The notes under the pieces are model-generated. The model was not told the origin of the DNA. It saw only the letters and a list, made by a program, of their open reading frames with translations, and made no database searches. The translations under genes and the position numbers were made by a program. Positions 1-8,646 of a stretch of DNA of 64,000 bases are shown piece by piece. Source of the stretch: Miltoncostaea sp963771025. GTDB taxonomy: Bacteria; Actinomycetota; Thermoleophilia; Miltoncostaeales; Miltoncostaeaceae. How positions within the stretch are numbered: position 1 is the stretch's first letter; each line of letters begins with the position of its first letter. The stretch lies in the NCBI GenBank assembly GCA_963771025.1, contig CAVYRL010000003.1, positions 372,001 through 436,000 on the forward strand, read 5' to 3'.

Positions 1-475
1 CCGGGCGCCCGGGCGGACCCGGTGACGTGTCGGGATGCCCGAGGGCGATGGCGGTGCGCACCGACCATGGGGCGGCCAGACCCGCCAGCGCGGTGGCCGC
101 CGCGATGTTCTCCTCGGGGAAGAGCGTCACGGGGCACGAGCCCAGGCCCAGCGCATGGGCCGCGAGCATCACGTTCTGTGCCAGACGTCCGGCATCGAAC
201 TCGGCATCGGCCCCTCCGCGCTCACGGTCGATGGCGACCAGGACGGCCAGCGGGCAGCCGCGCACGTGCAGCGCGTATGCGCCGAGGCGGCTGAGGGCCA
301 TGAGCCGGCCTGGCGACTCGAGCGTGATCAGGCGCCAGGGCTGGCGGTTGCGCGCCGAACCCGTCCAGCGGGCCACCTCCAGGATCCGATCGACGTCGCC
401 GGGGTCCACCGCTCGCGCGGTGAACCGCCGGGTCGCGCGCAGTGAGGCAATGGTGCGTAGAAGGTCGTCATCCAC
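1..475 (-). CDS. Nitroreductase family protein (3' end outside window)
   Basis: The visible 158 codons read VDDDLLRTIASLRATRRF at the N terminus, followed by a WTGSARNRQPWR segment. This is the usual start of the FMN-dependent nitroreductase fold, with R-x-T-R-R-F and S-x-x-N-x-Q-P-W. A later stretch with AQNVMLAAHALGLGSCPVT matches the family's second conserved helix and loop. These enzymes bind FMN as dimers and reduce nitro compounds, quinones or enones with NAD(P)H in the cytoplasm. The start is taken as GTG at 475, because the family homology begins directly there. The C terminus lies outside the window. The substrate cannot be told from this part. Confidence 0.85.
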   Translation of the reverse strand, partial: MDDDLLRTIASLRATRRFTARAVDPGDVDRILEVARWTGSARNRQPWRLITLESPGRLMALSRLGAYALHVRGCPLAVLVAIDRERGGADAEFDAGRLAQNVMLAAHALGLGSCPVTLFPEENIAAATALAGLAAPWSVRTAIALGHPDTSPGPPGRP

Positions 476-600
476 AGGGCGAGCCTGCCATAACGCACCG
501 TGCGGGAGTTTGCGCTGCGCGTGGCGGCCGATGCTGTGGGCACGTTCGGTCTGCGTCTGCGGACGTGCCCTTTTCCCGCGCATCGACGAAAGGATGCGAG

Positions 601-918
601 ATGACGACAAGGATGTTGCGCAATGCCATCGTGGCGACCGCCCTGATCGGAGCGATCGCCGCCCCGAGCGCCATGGCCTGTGGCCACGGCGGCGGTGGAT
701 ACTCGGGCCCACCGCACTTCGGTGGCAGCTACGCGCACGTCAAGGCCCCGGGCAGCCACACCGAGGGAGGCAGGCACTTCCACCGCGGCCGGGGCGACTG
801 CAACCCCACGCCGCCCGACGTGACCCCGCCGCCCGACGTGACCCCGCCGGTGGATCCGCCGCCCGCCGGTGGCCCGCCGCCCGTCGTCGATCCGCCGCCC
901 ACGGTTCCCGGGTTCTAG
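601..918 (+). CDS. Secreted glycine/histidine- and proline-rich small protein
   Basis: This 105-residue protein starts at ATG 601 with an AAAGGA ribosome site about 8 bases upstream. Residues 1-27 form a clear Sec signal peptide (basic start, hydrophobic core, A-P-S-A-M-A-C). The mature part is rich in Gly and His, with one or two Cys, then a proline-rich tail with PPDVTPP units. Two exact 18-base copies at 811-828 and 829-846 encode part of the tail. I do not recognise a family. The composition suggests an exported, disordered, possibly metal-binding or wall-spanning peptide, which is inference only. Confidence 0.7.
   Translation: MTTRMLRNAIVATALIGAIAAPSAMACGHGGGGYSGPPHFGGSYAHVKAPGSHTEGGRHFHRGRGDCNPTPPDVTPPPDVTPPVDPPPAGGPPPVVDPPPTVPGF
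811..846 (+). repeat. Two exact 18-bp tandem units in the proline tail
   Basis: The unit ccgcccgacgtgaccccg occurs twice without a mismatch, and further partial P-x-D-P-P coding units follow. It encodes the repeated PPDVTP segment of the secreted peptide. Such repeats change copy number by slippage, so tail length may vary between strains. Confidence 0.85.
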
Positions 919-935
919 CGGCGCGCCGTTCGCCG

Positions 936-1178
936 TCAGTCGTACCCGACGACGCTCCAGAAGCGCGCCTCGAAGGGCTCGGGATCCCGAGCCCTCGAGT
1001 CGCGCTCGAAGGAGACCCGCAGATGCCCCTCCGCGGCCAGGCGCTCCAGCACGCCGATGAAGGCCTCGGGCGCGATGTCCACCTCGTGCGCCCCGACGCG
1101 TTCGTAGAGCGCCGCCTCGCGCACCGGCTCACCCGAGTCGCGCAGCACCGTGAGCGTGACCTCGTCGATCCGGCTCAT
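936..1178 (-). CDS. Small conserved-looking protein, possible winged helix
   Basis: An 80-residue protein beginning MSRIDEVTLTVLRDSGEPVR. The pattern of an N-terminal helix, a 'GEPV-E-ALYERVGA' turn-helix, a third helix and a strand pair with ERD resembles a small winged-helix DNA-binding fold, but no family is recognised. Its ATG overlaps the stop of the upstream DksA-like gene (ATGA at 1175-1178), so the two are translated as a coupled pair. Confidence 0.7.
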   Translation of the reverse strand: MSRIDEVTLTVLRDSGEPVREAALYERVGAHEVDIAPEAFIGVLERLAAEGHLRVSFERDSRARDPEPFEARFWSVVGYD

Positions 1179-1528
1179 CCCCCGAGCCTCTCGAACTCCC
1201 GCTGCTCCTCGGCCGTGCGCTCGGCGGTGGGGATGCGCTCGAGGCGCACGTCGGAGATCGGCTCGCCGCTCGCCACGCTGATCCCGTAGGTGCCCTCGGC
1301 GAGCCGCGCCTCGGCGCGCTCGACCGCCGCCAGCTCCAGGCGCAGGGCGTCGATGCGCTCCAGATCCCGAGTGCGCTCGGTGATGTCCACCGCCCCGTCG
1401 CCGGCGATGTTCTCGTCGGCGGCCGTGTCGGAGGCATCCGGGCGGAACTCGGCCTCCAGGCGGCTCAGCTCCTCCGTCACCCTCGCGCGTTCTGCGGCCA
1501 GGATTTCGGTTGCTCGTGCGGTGTCCAT
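1175..1528 (-). CDS. DksA/TraR-like protein lacking the zinc-finger cysteines
   Basis: A 117-residue protein with the TraR/DksA layout: a long N-terminal coiled coil with acidic tip (about 5-75) and a C-terminal segment RLAEGTYGISVASGEPI, then R-L-x-x-I-P-T-A. In the family this C-terminal part is a C4 zinc finger (YG-x-C-x-x-CG ... C-x-x-C). Here the four positions are Ser84, Ser87, Thr105 and Glu108, so no zinc can be held in the usual way. Family members bind the RNA polymerase secondary channel and alter initiation with ppGpp. Whether this cysteine-free form does so is unknown. It overlaps the next gene by ATGA. Confidence 0.8.
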   Translation of the reverse strand: MDTARATEILAAERARVTEELSRLEAEFRPDASDTAADENIAGDGAVDITERTRDLERIDALRLELAAVERAEARLAEGTYGISVASGEPISDVRLERIPTAERTAEEQREFERLGG

Positions 1529-1561
1529 ATGGCGCCCTTCGTTGTGCTGGATGGCCCGAGG

Positions 1562-2197
1562 CTAGAGCAGCCCGCGCTCCTTGGCGATGGCCAGGGCCTG
1601 TACGCGGTTGTGGGCCTCGAGCTTGGTGAACAGAGATCGAGAGTGACTCTTCACCGTGTTGGGTGACAGGCCCAGATTGTCACCGATCTCCTGTGTCGTG
1701 AGCCCGCGGGCGATCAGCAGCAGCACCTCGCGCTCGCGAGGTGTGAGGGTGCCGTCGGCCGCGGGGGCGCCCTCGCGCCGGGGGATCATGGCTCCGGCGA
1801 TACGGGGGTCCATCACGGTGCGGCCGTGCACCACCTGCAGCAGCGCCGAGAGGAGGTTCTGCTCGTTCACGTCCTTGAACAGGCAGGCAGAGGCGCCGGC
1901 CTTGAGACAGCCTCGCACGGCGAGCTCCTCGGGGTGCGCGGTCAGGATCACGATCGCGATCTCGGGGTGGCGCTCCTTGACCCGCTGGCAGATGGTCGGC
2001 GCCGGAAGATCGGGCAGCCGGAGATCGAGCAGCAGCACGTCCGGGCGGAACTGCTCGCACCGCAGGATCGCCTCGGCCCCTGTGCGGGCGTCGCCCACGA
2101 GCTGGAAGAAGCGGCTGCCCGACAACAGCAGGCGCATGCCCGAGATCACGATGGGGTGGTCGTCGGCCACGACGACCGTGTGGGGCATCCGGCTCAC
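1562..2197 (-). CDS. NarL/FixJ-type response regulator
   Basis: This 211-residue protein has an N-terminal receiver domain (about 6-125) with the acidic pair Asp12-Asp13, phospho-acceptor Asp58 in VLLLDLRLPD and the conserved Lys in CLFKDV. A LuxR/GerE helix-turn-helix follows at about 148-207 (LTPREREVLLLIARGLTTQE). It is therefore a phosphorylation-controlled transcription factor. The GTG at 2197 overlaps the stop of the kinase gene as GTGA. An ATG nine bases in (2188) is an alternative start. Coupling to the kinase makes them a cognate two-component pair. The target genes cannot be read from the sequence. Confidence 0.93.
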   Translation of the reverse strand: MSRMPHTVVVADDHPIVISGMRLLLSGSRFFQLVGDARTGAEAILRCEQFRPDVLLLDLRLPDLPAPTICQRVKERHPEIAIVILTAHPEELAVRGCLKAGASACLFKDVNEQNLLSALLQVVHGRTVMDPRIAGAMIPRREGAPAADGTLTPREREVLLLIARGLTTQEIGDNLGLSPNTVKSHSRSLFTKLEAHNRVQALAIAKERGLL

Positions 2198-3399
2198 GCG
2201 AGAGGGATCAGCGTCCTCATCGTCGAGCCGAGGTCGTCGCCCCGCGCCAGGCGTACCTCCCCGCCGAAGCGCGCCGCCTCCTCGCGGATCATGCCCAGCC
2301 CGAGGCCGTTGCCCTGCCCCGATGGCGCGCCCACGCCGTCGTCCTGGATCACCAGCTCGACGGCGCCGCCCTGGAACGCCAGGGTGAGCACCACCTCGGA
2401 GGCCGCCGCGTGGCGCTCGACGTTGCGCAGGCCCTCCTGGGTGATGCGGATCAACAGTTCCTCGCGCGCCTCGTCGATGGCCGTCGGCTCACCGAGCACG
2501 AGCAGGTGAGCCGGCACCGAGGTCCGCGCGCTGAACGACGCCGCGTCTTCGCGCAGCTTCACCGCCAGGGCCCCTGCCGGCGCCGCCGGACGGTCGAGGG
2601 AGCGCAGCGTGGAGCGCAGCTGGGCCGACGCGCCGGCGATCTGCTGCTCCAACCCGGCGAGGTGCGACAGCAGGTCGGGGCGCCCCGCCGAGGCGCTGGA
2701 GTGGGCGAGCTGGGCCGCGACGCCGATGCCGAACAGCCGCTGCCCGAAATCGTCGTGGAGCGCGCGGGCCAGGCGCCGCCGCTCGCGCATCGCGGCCACC
2801 TCCTCGACGCGCGCGCGGTCGCGCGCGGCGGCGAGCGCGGCACCCGAATAGGTGCACAGGCGCCCGAGCGCCTCGATCGACGCCTCGCTGAACCGCGCGT
2901 CCGAACGCAGCCCGGCGTGCAGGACGCCGCGCACCTCGCCACCGAAGGACACCGGCACGGCGAGCAGCGCGCCGATGCCCTCCTCGCCGGCGACCAGGTC
3001 GACGAGATCCTGGGCGAAGGGCGCCGAGCGGTAGATCGCCACCTCGACCGGCCGGCCGGTGTCGAGCACCTGCCCGCCCGCGCCCGCGCCCGCGCCGAGG
3101 CGGAGTCCCGGCAGGCGCGGCCCGCGGTTGCCCAGCATCGCCTTCATCTCGAGACGGTCGAAGCAATGATGGAGGTGGCACGGCTGGGGGTGCTCGCAGC
3201 CGGCGACACGCAGGGAGAAGCCGACCACGTCGGCGGCGATCAGGCGGCTGGCCTCAGAGGCGGTGTGCCAGGCGATGCGCGACACCACCAGCTCGCGGAA
3301 CAACCGCTGCCCGGCGGCGTCCGCCCGGCGCAGCAGATTGAGATCGGCCGAACGCGTCACCCCTGTCGCCGGCGACTTCGTCGCACCGTCCCGACTCAC
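2194..3399 (-). CDS. GAF-domain sensor histidine kinase, DegS/NarX (HisKA_3) type
   Basis: A 401-residue soluble kinase. A GAF-like sensor region spans about 30-190. A HisKA_3 dimerisation box follows with RRLARALHDDFGQRL and phospho-acceptor His215. The ATPase domain has the N box around Asn326 (QEGLRNVERH), the DDGVG box at 353-357 and a GNGLGLG lid at 363-369. A local cluster C-x-x-x-x-x-C-x-x-x-x-C at about 68-79 in the GAF part could bind a cofactor or metal, which is speculation. The start is GTG 3399, preceded by a GAGGGGGG ribosome site. No membrane segment is seen, so the input is cytoplasmic. It is coupled to the downstream response regulator. Confidence 0.9.
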   Translation of the reverse strand: MSRDGATKSPATGVTRSADLNLLRRADAAGQRLFRELVVSRIAWHTASEASRLIAADVVGFSLRVAGCEHPQPCHLHHCFDRLEMKAMLGNRGPRLPGLRLGAGAGAGGQVLDTGRPVEVAIYRSAPFAQDLVDLVAGEEGIGALLAVPVSFGGEVRGVLHAGLRSDARFSEASIEALGRLCTYSGAALAAARDRARVEEVAAMRERRRLARALHDDFGQRLFGIGVAAQLAHSSASAGRPDLLSHLAGLEQQIAGASAQLRSTLRSLDRPAAPAGALAVKLREDAASFSARTSVPAHLLVLGEPTAIDEAREELLIRITQEGLRNVERHAAASEVVLTLAFQGGAVELVIQDDGVGAPSGQGNGLGLGMIREEAARFGGEVRLARGDDLGSTMRTLIPLA

Positions 3400-3637
3400 A
3401 CGCCCCCCTCTGTTCGCCCCTTCTCGACCATACGGCCCGCGACGCGGGCACGGCAACCGACTCACCCCTTCGGGTGACATGCCCGCGAGGACGTCTGCGG
3501 TGGCCCGGATCGGCGTGGCGGTGGCGCTCGCACGGCGTCCGACCTCCCGGTGAGGACGGCGCCGATGCCGGTCGCGGTTGCCTCGGGGGACGCGCGGAGC
3601 GAGGGTCGGGTGAGACCGATCGCAAAAAGGAGGCGCC

Positions 3638-4711
3638 ATGCCCGAGATGATGCGCGCGGCGGTGTTCAAGGATGTCCGCGACATCCACATCGAAGAGGTA
3701 CCGATGCCGCGGTGCGGTCCGACGGACGCCATCGTGAAGATCACGACGACCACGATCTGCGGCACCGACTCGCACATCTGGCGCGGCGAGTACCCGGTGG
3801 CCCCGGGCCGCGTGGTCGGCCACGAGCCGGCCGGGGTGATCCACGAACTGGGCGAGGCGGTGGTCGGCTACGAGGTGGGCGACCGCGTGGTGGTCGGCGC
3901 GATCACGCCGTGCGGCTCCTGCTACTTCTGCCAGGCCGGCGACTTCTCGCAGTGCGCCGGCTACGAGGACCAGTGGGGGATCATCGGCGGCTGGCGCCTG
4001 GGCAACTCCATGGACGGCGTGCAGGCCGAGTACTTCCGGGTTCCCTACGCGCAGGCCAACCTGTCCCGCATCCCCGAGGGGCTCTCCGACGAGGAGGTCC
4101 TGTTCGTCACCGACATCGCGACGACCGGCATCTCCGCGGTCGAGACCGCCGAGGTGCAGCTCGGCGACACGGTGGCGGTGTTCGCCCAGGGCCCGATCGG
4201 GCTGTGCGCCACGGCGGGAGCACGACTGCGCGGAGCGGGCCTGGTGATCGCGGTCAACTCCAACCACCGGCGCCTCGAGATGGCGCGCACGATGGGCGCG
4301 GACGTGATCATCGACTACACGCAGGAGGATCCCGTCGCCAAGATCAAGGCCCTCACCGAGGGCCGCGGCGCGGATGTGACCATCGAGGCGCTCGGCATCC
4401 AGGAGACGTTCGAGAACTCGCTGAAGGCGGTGCGCCCCGCGGGCGTCGTCTCGTCGCTCGGCGTGTACGGGGACAAGGTCACGATCCCGCTGGAGCCCTT
4501 CATCTACGGCATCGGGGACATCGACATCCGCACCACCCTGTGCCCCGGCGGCAAGAAGCGCCTCAGCTCGCTGATGAACCTGGTCAAGACCGGGCGGCTC
4601 AACCTGCAGCAGCTGATCACCCACCGGTTCGATCTGGACGACATCGAGCAGGCCTACTCGCTGTTCTCCAATCAGGAGGACGGGGTCATCAAGGTCACCG
4701 TCACCCCCTGA
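3638..4711 (+). CDS. Zinc-dependent medium-chain alcohol dehydrogenase
   Basis: A 357-residue enzyme of the MDR superfamily with a strong AAAAGGAGG ribosome site. Catalytic zinc ligands are Cys41 (TICGTDSH), His62 and Glu63 (GHEPAG). A structural zinc lobe is complete with Cys92, Cys95, Cys98 and Cys106. The Rossmann part begins near 175 with VAVFAQGPIGLCA. Family members oxidise secondary or primary alcohols with NAD(P). The sequence is closest in feel to isopropanol/butanediol-type dehydrogenases, but the substrate is inferred. It is followed by a strong hairpin terminator and transcribed alone, divergent from the two-component system. Confidence 0.92.
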   Translation: MPEMMRAAVFKDVRDIHIEEVPMPRCGPTDAIVKITTTTICGTDSHIWRGEYPVAPGRVVGHEPAGVIHELGEAVVGYEVGDRVVVGAITPCGSCYFCQAGDFSQCAGYEDQWGIIGGWRLGNSMDGVQAEYFRVPYAQANLSRIPEGLSDEEVLFVTDIATTGISAVETAEVQLGDTVAVFAQGPIGLCATAGARLRGAGLVIAVNSNHRRLEMARTMGADVIIDYTQEDPVAKIKALTEGRGADVTIEALGIQETFENSLKAVRPAGVVSSLGVYGDKVTIPLEPFIYGIGDIDIRTTLCPGGKKRLSSLMNLVKTGRLNLQQLITHRFDLDDIEQAYSLFSNQEDGVIKVTVTP

Positions 4712-4760
4712 CCGAGGACGGGGCGCCGGTCATCGGCGGAGGCCCCGCGGGGTGATGAAC

Positions 4761-4793
4761 GCCACCGGTGAGGACCACGGCCTCACCGGTGGC
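4761..4793 (+). terminator. Hairpin terminator after the alcohol dehydrogenase
   Basis: A perfect 13-bp stem (gccaccggtgagg at 4761-4773 with its complement at 4781-4793) and a 7-base loop lie 50 bases after the dehydrogenase stop. There is no T-run, as is common in high-GC genomes, so termination strength is inferred. Confidence 0.75.
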
Positions 4794-4826
4794 CCGTGAT
4801 GTTTGCCAAGGCTTTCCCACCACGCG

Positions 4827-4856
4827 TTGACCTTCGGGGAGGACCTCGGCTTAATG
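4827..4856 (+). promoter_or_regulatory. Sigma70-like promoter for the MMPL gene
   Basis: TTGACC at 4827-4832 and TTAATG at 4851-4856 are separated by 18 bases, 60 bases before the MMPL start. The -35 is one base from consensus. This is the clearest housekeeping-type promoter seen in this part of the window. Confidence 0.55.
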
Positions 4857-4887
4857 TGGGGCGTTCGCGATACGGATATCGCCCCAC
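4856..4887 (+). promoter_or_regulatory. Inverted repeat in the MMPL 5' leader (possible operator)
   Basis: gtggggcg at 4856-4863 is the exact reverse complement of 4880-4887, and a second, inner pair gcgata/tatcgc lies at 4867-4872 and 4877-4882. The element sits at the expected transcription start, so it could be a repressor operator or a leader RNA hairpin. No regulator gene lies beside it. Confidence 0.45.
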
Positions 4888-4917
4888 GCCGCCACCTTCA
4901 GAAGGGGACCTCTTTCC

Positions 4918-7158
4918 ATGAGCTCAGCCGAGCCCTCCGGCCGCGCGCGCCCCGGCGTGCTGACGCGCGTCGTGCACGCCTGCGCGGCGCACGGCTGGCG
5001 CACGGTCATCGCGTGGATCCTCGCCATCGTGGCCGTCTTCGGTGCGGCGGGAACCATCGGCGGGACGCTGGTGGACCAGTTCTCGCTGCCGGGGTCCGAC
5101 TCGCAGAAGGCGGTGGATCTGCTCGACAGCCGGTTCCCGGCGCGCTCGGGTGACGCGGCGCAGATGGTGTTCGCGGTCCCCGCGGGCACCAACCTGAGCG
5201 AGGGCGAGGCCAAGGCGGCCATCGAGGCGGCCGTTGCGGCGGCCGAGAAGGTCCCGGGCGTCGTCAGCGTCGGTAGCCCGTTCGCCCCCGGATCCACCCA
5301 GGTGAGTGACAACGGCCGCGTGGCCTACGCCGACGTCCAGTTCTCCCAGACCGCCGTCAACGTACCCAAGGAGTCGGTCACCCAGCTCCAGGATTCGGCC
5401 ATCGCGGCAGCCAAGGCCGGCGGGGTGCAGGTGGAGTTCGGCGGTCCGGTGATCGCGAACGCCGAGCCGCCCACGACGGGCATCAGCGAGCTGATCGGCA
5501 TCCTGGTCGCGATCGTCATCCTGCTGGTGATGCTGGGCAGCGCCGTGGCGATGAGCCTGCCGATCGCGCTGGCCATCACCTCGGTGGGACTGGGCGTATC
5601 GCTGATCACGCTCGCCGCGGGCGTGTGGACCTTCAACACCATCACCCCGACCCTCGCAACCATGATCGGGCTCGGCGTCGGCATCGACTACTCGCTGCTG
5701 ATCGTCACGCGCTACCGCCAGGCGCTGCACGACGGGCGCGAACCGGTGGACGCGGCGACCGTGGCCGCCTCGACGGCCGGCCGCGCGGTGATCTTCGCCG
5801 GCGCGACCGTCGCGATCTCCGTCTCGGCGCTCGCGCTGCTCGGGCTCGACTTCATCACCAAGATGGGCCTCGGCGCGGCCATCACCGTCCTGGTCGCCGT
5901 GCTCGCCGCCGTGACATTGCTGCCGGCCATCCTGGGCCTGCTGGGGCACAAGATCGATCGCTGGCGCCTGCCCTTCCTGAAGCATCGCGACGACTCCGAG
6001 GCGGCGCGCGACCGGTCGGCCACGGCGCGCTTCGGGCGATTCGTGACCCGCCGCCCGTGGATCACCGGCGGCACCGCCGTGGTGTTCCTGCTGATCCTCG
6101 CGATCCCGGTGTTCACCGTTCAGCTCGGGTCGAGCGACGCCGGATCGAACCCGGCGGGCACCACGACCCGCAAGGCCTACGACCTGCTCGCCGAGGGCTT
6201 CGGCCCGGGCTTCAACGGCCCGCTCCTGGTCGCCATCGACCAGAAGCCGGGCTCGAATGCCGCCGACGCCGCCGCCGCGGCGCTGCGTGAGACGCCCGGC
6301 ATCGCCAGCGTCGTCGCGCCGGCGATCAACACGGCCGGCAACACGGCCGTCATCACGGCGTACCCGACCACCTCACCCCAGTCGGCGGCCACCGCCTCGC
6401 TGGTCCACAGGCTGCGCGACGGCGTGCTCCCGGGGGCCCTGGCGGGCACGGGCGCGGTGGCGCACGTGGGTGGCCAGACGGCCGCCTACGAGGACATCGC
6501 GGCCATCCTCCAGACGCGCCAGGTCGTGTTCCTGCTGGTGGTCATCGGGATCATCTTCGTGCTGATCGCCATGGCCTTCCGCTCCATCGTGGTGGCGGCC
6601 AAGGCCGCCCTCACCACCGCGCTCTCCGCGCTGGCCGCCTTCGGCGTGCTGATCGCCGTCTTCCAGCACGGCTGGGGGGCGAGCCTGGTCGGGATCGACA
6701 GCACCGGGCCCATCGAGTCGTTCCTGCCGGTGATCATCTTCGCGATCCTGTTCGGTCTCTCGACCGACTACGAGGTGTTCATCATGAGCCGCATCCGCGA
6801 GGAGTACGTGGGCGGACGCAGCGCGCGTGACTCGATCGACCACGGCGTCGCCGCCATCGGACGGGTGATCGTGGCCTGCGCCCTCATCATGTGCTCGGTG
6901 TTCTTCAGCTTCCTCCTGGGCGACGAGCGCGCCATCAAGGAGTTCGGCCTCGGCCTCGGGGTGGCGATCGCCATCGACGCGTTCGTCGTGCGGCTGGTGC
7001 TGGTTCCGGCGGTGCTCCAGATCCTGGGCGACCGGGCCTGGTACATGCCGCGGTGGGCCGACAGGATCCTGCCGCGCATCACCATCGAGCCGCCGGCGGA
7101 ACCGCCGCCCGCCCGCGCGCCGGCGACGCGGGGCGAGCCCCTCACGGAGGCCGACTGA
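4918..7158 (+). CDS. MMPL-family (RND) membrane transporter
   Basis: A 746-residue protein with the duplicated MMPL/RND topology: one N-terminal helix (about 25-47), a large external loop, five helices (about 190-345), one helix near 390, a second external loop and five more helices (about 535-705). The helix motif GLGVGIDYSLLIVTRYR and its counterpart LFGLSTDYEVFIMSRIREE are the hallmark proton-relay segments with Asp-Tyr. These transporters export lipids, polyketides or drugs using the proton gradient. The start is ATG 4918 with AAGGGGA upstream. The gene stands alone, so the cargo is not indicated. Confidence 0.93.
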   Translation: MSSAEPSGRARPGVLTRVVHACAAHGWRTVIAWILAIVAVFGAAGTIGGTLVDQFSLPGSDSQKAVDLLDSRFPARSGDAAQMVFAVPAGTNLSEGEAKAAIEAAVAAAEKVPGVVSVGSPFAPGSTQVSDNGRVAYADVQFSQTAVNVPKESVTQLQDSAIAAAKAGGVQVEFGGPVIANAEPPTTGISELIGILVAIVILLVMLGSAVAMSLPIALAITSVGLGVSLITLAAGVWTFNTITPTLATMIGLGVGIDYSLLIVTRYRQALHDGREPVDAATVAASTAGRAVIFAGATVAISVSALALLGLDFITKMGLGAAITVLVAVLAAVTLLPAILGLLGHKIDRWRLPFLKHRDDSEAARDRSATARFGRFVTRRPWITGGTAVVFLLILAIPVFTVQLGSSDAGSNPAGTTTRKAYDLLAEGFGPGFNGPLLVAIDQKPGSNAADAAAAALRETPGIASVVAPAINTAGNTAVITAYPTTSPQSAATASLVHRLRDGVLPGALAGTGAVAHVGGQTAAYEDIAAILQTRQVVFLLVVIGIIFVLIAMAFRSIVVAAKAALTTALSALAAFGVLIAVFQHGWGASLVGIDSTGPIESFLPVIIFAILFGLSTDYEVFIMSRIREEYVGGRSARDSIDHGVAAIGRVIVACALIMCSVFFSFLLGDERAIKEFGLGLGVAIAIDAFVVRLVLVPAVLQILGDRAWYMPRWADRILPRITIEPPAEPPPARAPATRGEPLTEAD

Positions 7159-7190
7159 GCGAAAGGTCCGCGAGGGTCGGTCGCCCGGAG

Positions 7191-7802
7191 CTACTTGACG
7201 TACCAGCTGGTCCGGATCTGGAGGGTACCCACCCGCTGGGCGGCCGCGAAGGGAGTCCCCCCGGCGCCGAAGTGCGCGTTGAAGACGCTGGCGCCGACCG
7301 GCGTCAGCACGATCGGCACGTTCTTGAGCTGGAGGCGCGCCGACTTGACCACCAGCGACGACCTGCTGATCTTCATGGTGAACAGCGTCATGCGCGGACC
7401 CCAGTCGGCGTTGGATCCGACGATCGCCGACAGGGCGCGCCTCCGCCCGAGGCTGGCGTTGAACCAGTTGAGGGTCAGCCGGGTGTCGCCCTGCTGAAGG
7501 GTCATGCCCTTGACGCTGCGGATCTGACCGCTCAGCGGGTAGCGCGTCGTGCCGTCGCCGCCGGTGACCTTGAAGCGTATGCCGACGCTGGTCGGCACGG
7601 CGCCCGTGCCGGGCGTGGCGGCAACGCCCAGGGGCGTGAGCACGGCCGGGTCGAACTGGATCGTGGTGCCGCCGCCGAAGAATGAGACCTTGGGGGCCGG
7701 CTTGGCGCTGGCCATCGGCGCGGCGATTGCGGCGATGGTGGCGAGGCCGGCGACAGCCGAGGCGAGGAGCAGGGCGGGGGAAGAGACGCGTGAGTTGCTC
7801 AT
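7191..7802 (-). CDS. Exported beta-rich protein, possibly HtaA-like
   Basis: A 203-residue protein starting at ATG 7802 (MSNSRVSSPALLL...). The signal peptide covers about 1-33 and ends in A-S-A. The mature part has alternating short strands with GGTTIQFDPAVLTPLGVAA, IRFKVTGGDG and LTLNWFNASL, and no cysteine. The pattern loosely recalls HtaA-type surface domains of actinobacteria (fpvtgG... L... l-l-nf), but no haem-binding residues are evident, so this is a weak suggestion. It is convergent with the MMPL gene. Confidence 0.7.
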   Translation of the reverse strand: MSNSRVSSPALLLASAVAGLATIAAIAAPMASAKPAPKVSFFGGGTTIQFDPAVLTPLGVAATPGTGAVPTSVGIRFKVTGGDGTTRYPLSGQIRSVKGMTLQQGDTRLTLNWFNASLGRRRALSAIVGSNADWGPRMTLFTMKISRSSLVVKSARLQLKNVPIVLTPVGASVFNAHFGAGGTPFAAAQRVGTLQIRTSWYVK

Positions 7803-7890
7803 GGCGGCGAAGCTATTGCGGCCGCCGCGGCGCGACAACGGGACCGGGTATGGATCGCGCCTGGCCGATCGGGGAGGACGGCCCGCCGCC

Positions 7891-8646
7891 TCACGTGCCG
7901 CTGAATGTGCCCCCGATGAGCGCACGGAAGCGATCCATGCGGCGGTCGTGACGGACGAACCGGCGCTTCGCGCGCTCCATCCGCTCGGGCTTCTTGGTGT
8001 ACCTGCGCCGTGCCCACGCGGAGTTGGGACGGCCGAGGCGGATGGCCCCCACCAGCCCGACGACCGGGATGAAGATGGCGATGAAGCCGACGAAGATCTT
8101 TCCCTTCAGGAAGCAGATCACCGCGAGGAAGCCGTTGACCACGACCGCGAGCATCAGGGCCACGAGTCGGGCGACGTCGCCCGACGCGGTGTTGCCGTTC
8201 GCGTCGAAGGGCGAGAAGCCGACCAGCAGCAGCAGGCAGATCACCACGGCCACGATGACCGCGTCGATCGAGGTGCGCCCCTCGCTCTTCCAGTAGACGT
8301 CGTCCATGTAGACCCAGAGCGCGAACTCGTCCAGCGTCAGCGCCGCTCCGATGCCGAACATCACGCCGAGGATCTCGACCCAGGGGCGGTCGGGGCGATA
8401 GGCGAACTCGAGCAGCGACGCGATCAGCACCAGCAGGATGCCCCAGACCTGGTGGTGTATGTGGACCCCGCCGATGGTGATGTCGCCGACCAGCGAGCGC
8501 CCGGACCGATCCTCGGTGGGCTCCTTCGACCTGGCCTGGATGCGCCGCGTGATCGTTCGCGTGATCAGGAACGTCAGGACGAAGGCGATGAGCATCCACA
8601 GGATTGCCGCCCGGCCCGGTTCCGTTGCGATCTCAAACTGGCTCAT
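7891..8646 (-). CDS. Multi-pass membrane protein of unknown function
   Basis: A 251-residue protein with an N-terminal helix (about 14-32), four or five further membrane segments (about 66-200) and a very basic C-terminal tail (KKPERMERAKRRFVRHDRRMDR). An HIHHQVWG segment at the start of the second helix and Asp/Glu residues within helices (TLDEFALWVYMDDVYW) are striking and could bind metal or a lipid head group. No family is recognised with confidence. The start ATG 8646 was chosen because hydrophobic coding begins there. Confidence 0.75.
   Translation of the reverse strand: MSQFEIATEPGRAAILWMLIAFVLTFLITRTITRRIQARSKEPTEDRSGRSLVGDITIGGVHIHHQVWGILLVLIASLLEFAYRPDRPWVEILGVMFGIGAALTLDEFALWVYMDDVYWKSEGRTSIDAVIVAVVICLLLLVGFSPFDANGNTASGDVARLVALMLAVVVNGFLAVICFLKGKIFVGFIAIFIPVVGLVGAIRLGRPNSAWARRRYTKKPERMERAKRRFVRHDRRMDRFRALIGGTFSGT

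Noticed and set aside
3400..3777. Longer N terminus of the sensor kinase reaching into the alcohol dehydrogenase gene
   Set aside because: It would overlap the dehydrogenase start, and GTG 3399 has a strong ribosome site.
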